A stretch of DNA of 64,000 nt from contig NZ_CP139482.1 of the NCBI RefSeq assembly GCF_041222825.1, positions 1,643,001 through 1,707,000 on the forward strand, in the 5' to 3' direction. Of this stretch, positions 62,426 through 64,000 are shown piece after piece. Position 1 is the first letter of the stretch; each line of letters starts with the position of its first letter. Source of the DNA: Candidatus Thalassolituus haligoni. Lineage in GTDB: Bacteria > Pseudomonadota > Gammaproteobacteria > Pseudomonadales > Oceanobacteraceae. Both the position numbers and the translations under genes were made by a program. The notes under the pieces are model-generated. The model did no database searches. It saw only the letters and a list, made by a program, of their open reading frames with translations, and was not told where the DNA came from.

Positions 62426-62696
62426 GCGGTGTCAAGGACGACTTCACCCTGGCACCTCCAAATGCCCTTCTTTTTTCCTGTTGACCCTTCGTCGTTCGTT
62501 GCGATGACAGTGGCAGTTCTGACATATATCCGGCTTCTGATCGGGATCAGCTCCCGCAGCCCTGATGAAATCCGAACCCTGGCACCTTTAACATCTATTC
62601 GATCTGGCCACGCCGATCGTGTCCCGCTCAGGCTCTACCAGGGACGGATTGCCCCGTTACATCATCAAACAACGACTACCCGATGGGTTCTTGCTT
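62426..62696 (-). ncRNA. Candidate guide RNA (seekRNA/bridge RNA) region of the IS
   Basis: 271 bp without a supported gene, between the transposase stop and the IS end. IS1111-group elements are known to encode a guide RNA in this location. Two 9-nt matches support it: GACATATAT at 62521-62529 equals the left IS junction (62407-62415), and ACATCTATT at 62591-62599 equals the rebuilt empty target across the insertion point. Exact RNA ends and folds cannot be set by eye. Confidence 0.45.
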
Positions 62697-63710
62697 TCAG
62701 GCCGGATTAAAGACCGTTTGACGTGTCAAAACGCTCCAGATAATCCGCGCCAGTTTATGCGCAATGGCGACAACGCCCTTGTGCAATCCGCGACGCTGGA
62801 CGATGTCTATCATCCAGCGCGCCAGATTTGTGTCTTCGTTTCGCTTGGCCCAGCGCAGTGTGTGACGTGCAGCCTGCACCAGTAATTTTCTCAAGTAGGC
62901 ATCCCCACGCTTGGTAATCCCTGACATCACCGATTTATGACCACTGGCCTTTTGTCTCGGCGTTAACCCCGTCCACGCCGCAAAATCCCGGCTGTTATGA
63001 AAGACCTCCGCATTGCCCACCGTACTCTTGATGGCCGTCGCGATATGAGCCCCGATTCCAGGGATAGAGATCAGGTTCTGGCATTGCTGATCCTGTTCGC
63101 CATAACGCTTTAATTCTTCGTTAATGTGATCAATCCGACGCGATAACAGGTCATATTCAGTCAATGTCCAATTCAACTCCGACTGCATCATGCCAGACAG
63201 CTCACCTTGTTCCAGAATCTCGCGCAACCCTTTAAACACAGCATTGATCCCGATGGGAAAGATATAACCGTAGTCCGTCAACAAACCGCGCATCTGATTG
63301 CAAAGCGCAGTGCGATCCTTGACCAGCCGTTCTCGCATTCGATGCAGGCTCTGAACATCCTGTTGACCCAATGACTTGATCGGTACAAACCGGATATTGG
63401 GTCTCATGGATGCTTCATAAATGGCCAGAGCATCGTTCTGATCGTTCTTGTTGCCCCGCACAAATGGCGTGACATGCTGGGCCGGAATCAACAGTACCTG
63501 ATGGCCTTGTTGCTGAAATAACCTGGCCCAATAATGCGAGGAATAACAGGCCTCCATGACGACTCTGGAGGGTGTTTGCTCCAGCATGAATTGCCTGAAT
63601 TTCTCCCGGCTGAGGCGTAACTGCTTCGATACCTTGTTGTGCCCGGAGACGATGCAGATCTGAAAAACGGACTTTGCAAGATCGATGGCGATGGTACTAA
63701 TATCATTCAT
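62697..63710 (-). CDS. IS110-family (IS1111 group) transposase
   Basis: 337 residues from ATG 63710, with GAGGAG 7 bases upstream. A DEDD RuvC-like domain holds Asp10 (TIAIDLAKSVF), Glu53 (VVMEACYS) and Asp90/Asp93 (NKNDQNDALAI). The C-terminal transposase-20 domain has LISIPGIGAHIATAI and FAAWTGLTPRQKASGHKS, with serines near MSGITKRGDAYLRKLL, where the catalytic Ser is expected. Full length with no frameshift, so probably active. Confidence 0.95.
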   Translation of the reverse strand: MNDISTIAIDLAKSVFQICIVSGHNKVSKQLRLSREKFRQFMLEQTPSRVVMEACYSSHYWARLFQQQGHQVLLIPAQHVTPFVRGNKNDQNDALAIYEASMRPNIRFVPIKSLGQQDVQSLHRMRERLVKDRTALCNQMRGLLTDYGYIFPIGINAVFKGLREILEQGELSGMMQSELNWTLTEYDLLSRRIDHINEELKRYGEQDQQCQNLISIPGIGAHIATAIKSTVGNAEVFHNSRDFAAWTGLTPRQKASGHKSVMSGITKRGDAYLRKLLVQAARHTLRWAKRNEDTNLARWMIDIVQRRGLHKGVVAIAHKLARIIWSVLTRQTVFNPA

Positions 63711-63795
63711 GTGGACGCTCCTCATATTGACGTTTTGCTGGTAACAAAACCTTAGCGCATTTGACGCTGGATCCTATGGGGAGCGTCCATCTCAT

Positions 63796-63853
63796 CATCT
63801 ATTTAATCCGGTGCTCACTCTGGGCTACCGGATGGTGTCGAATCACGAAGCCG
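63796..63853 (+). repeat. Dispersed 63-bp repeat, copy 2, main right part
   Basis: Reverse complement of the pqqB-pqqC gap sequence with few changes (shared TTTAATCCGGTGC, CTCTGGGCT, TCGAATCACGAAGCCG). It directly abuts the IS right end. One frame reads [19 protein letters not shown] then stop, and copy 1 gives a similar [11 protein letters not shown] reading; this may be chance from shared DNA. Confidence 0.8.
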
Positions 63854-64000
63854 ACTTGCAGGCCTGACGGGTCAAGTCAAACGTCGGCGACACAGAGTCG
63901 AGATCATCCGGCAGCCCCCAGAGGGCGCGGGTTGCCGCCGTCCAGAGCGGTGTTGGCGAACTTGAAAAGGACGCGTCATTTCGCGGCATTCGCCGCCTTG
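63854..64000. other. Window edge, no supported gene
   Basis: A plus-strand frame is open from about 63867 to the end (VKSNVGDTESRSSGSPQRAR...), but it has no usable start codon and follows a stop. It may belong to a longer repeat or to a gene outside the window. Confidence 0.3.

Larger units (their letters stand above)
62412..63795 (-). mobile_element. IS1111-group insertion sequence (IS110 family), about 1.38 kb
   Basis: Contains one IS110-family transposase gene. Inner ends carry short inverted repeats: AGACGCTCCC at 62416-62425 and GGGGAGCGTCCA at 63778-63789; a further copy (TGGACGCTCC) lies at 63712-63721. Short subterminal inverted repeats mark the IS1111 group. Outer limits were set by comparing the flanks with the repeat at 39583-39645; they are ambiguous by three bases (CAT). 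There is a long 3' non-coding part, 62426-62696, where IS1111-group elements encode their guide RNA. Confidence 0.85.

Noticed and set aside
61146..62525. 459-residue open frame on the minus strand across the porin
   Set aside because: It is antisense to a complete porin with signal peptide and terminal Phe; the frame shows no domain and is explained by porin codon composition.
63867..64000. Open plus-strand frame reaching the window end
   Set aside because: No ATG/GTG/TTG start after the preceding stop and no known domain; cannot be supported as a gene.

Overview
The window reads as a chromosomal segment of a Gram-negative, respiratory gammaproteobacterium. Supporting evidence: a BioA/F/H/C/D biotin set, HrpB, exonuclease I, an RND pump, a trimeric-type porin ending in Phe, potABCD, and PQQ synthesis with an ErcA-type dehydrogenase and ErcS'-type kinase as in pseudomonads. 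Several features (DUF4124-TPR protein, LutABC with a Dld-II type dehydrogenase, NosR-like protein) fit a marine Oceanospirillales/Pseudomonadales-like lineage. I cannot name the genus. I saw no rRNA, tRNA, CRISPR array or prophage.

Layout. 1-6162: lactate oxidation operon lutABC plus a large FAD/Fe-S D-lactate dehydrogenase, preceded by a perfect GntR/LldR-type operator at 13-31. 6434-10701: a PAS sensor kinase translationally coupled to a receiver-PAS-GGDEF-EAL protein. 10908-13566: SHOCT protein and DUF4124-TPR protein. 13604-22699: housekeeping genes (hrpB, a small basic protein, TusA-like protein, PQQ-dependent sugar dehydrogenase, DUF349 protein, sbcB). 22703-26102: quinone oxidoreductase/AraC divergent pair, CPXCG protein, fabF. 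26253-31606: TetR-adaptor-RND pump, with a small MITE-like element between regulator and pump genes. 31666-35470: potABCD. 35707-38019: MFS/LysR divergent pair. 38334-43950: pqqA (missed by ORF length cut-offs), pqqB, pqqC, pqqD, pqqE and a prolyl-oligopeptidase (PqqM-like). 44051-48418: chemoreceptor, lipoprotein, cytochrome b561 and cytochrome c'. 48658-54097: bioD-bioC-bioH-bioF divergent from bioA (no bioB here). 54156-62279: ErcS'-like hybrid kinase, ErcA-like iron alcohol dehydrogenase, a lipoprotein, a NosR-like flavin/Fe-S membrane protein and a porin. 62412-63795: an IS1111-group (IS110 family) element.

How the genes work together: the segment holds two respiratory oxidation modules (lactate through Lut/Dld; alcohol or sugar through PQQ enzymes) and several sensors. 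PQQ made by pqqABCDE could serve the sugar dehydrogenase at 16859-18067; the ErcA/ErcS' pair suggests a PQQ-linked alcohol regulon, although no PQQ alcohol dehydrogenase gene lies in the window.

Most notable finding: a 63-bp sequence occurs both in the unusually wide pqqB-pqqC gap and, split in two, around the IS1111 element. Removing the IS rebuilds a copy matching the pqq copy at 57 of 63 positions, so the element sits inside this repeat. The 3' non-coding part of the IS carries 9-nt stretches equal to its left junction and to the rebuilt empty site, as expected if it encodes a target-choosing guide RNA (seekRNA/bridge RNA).
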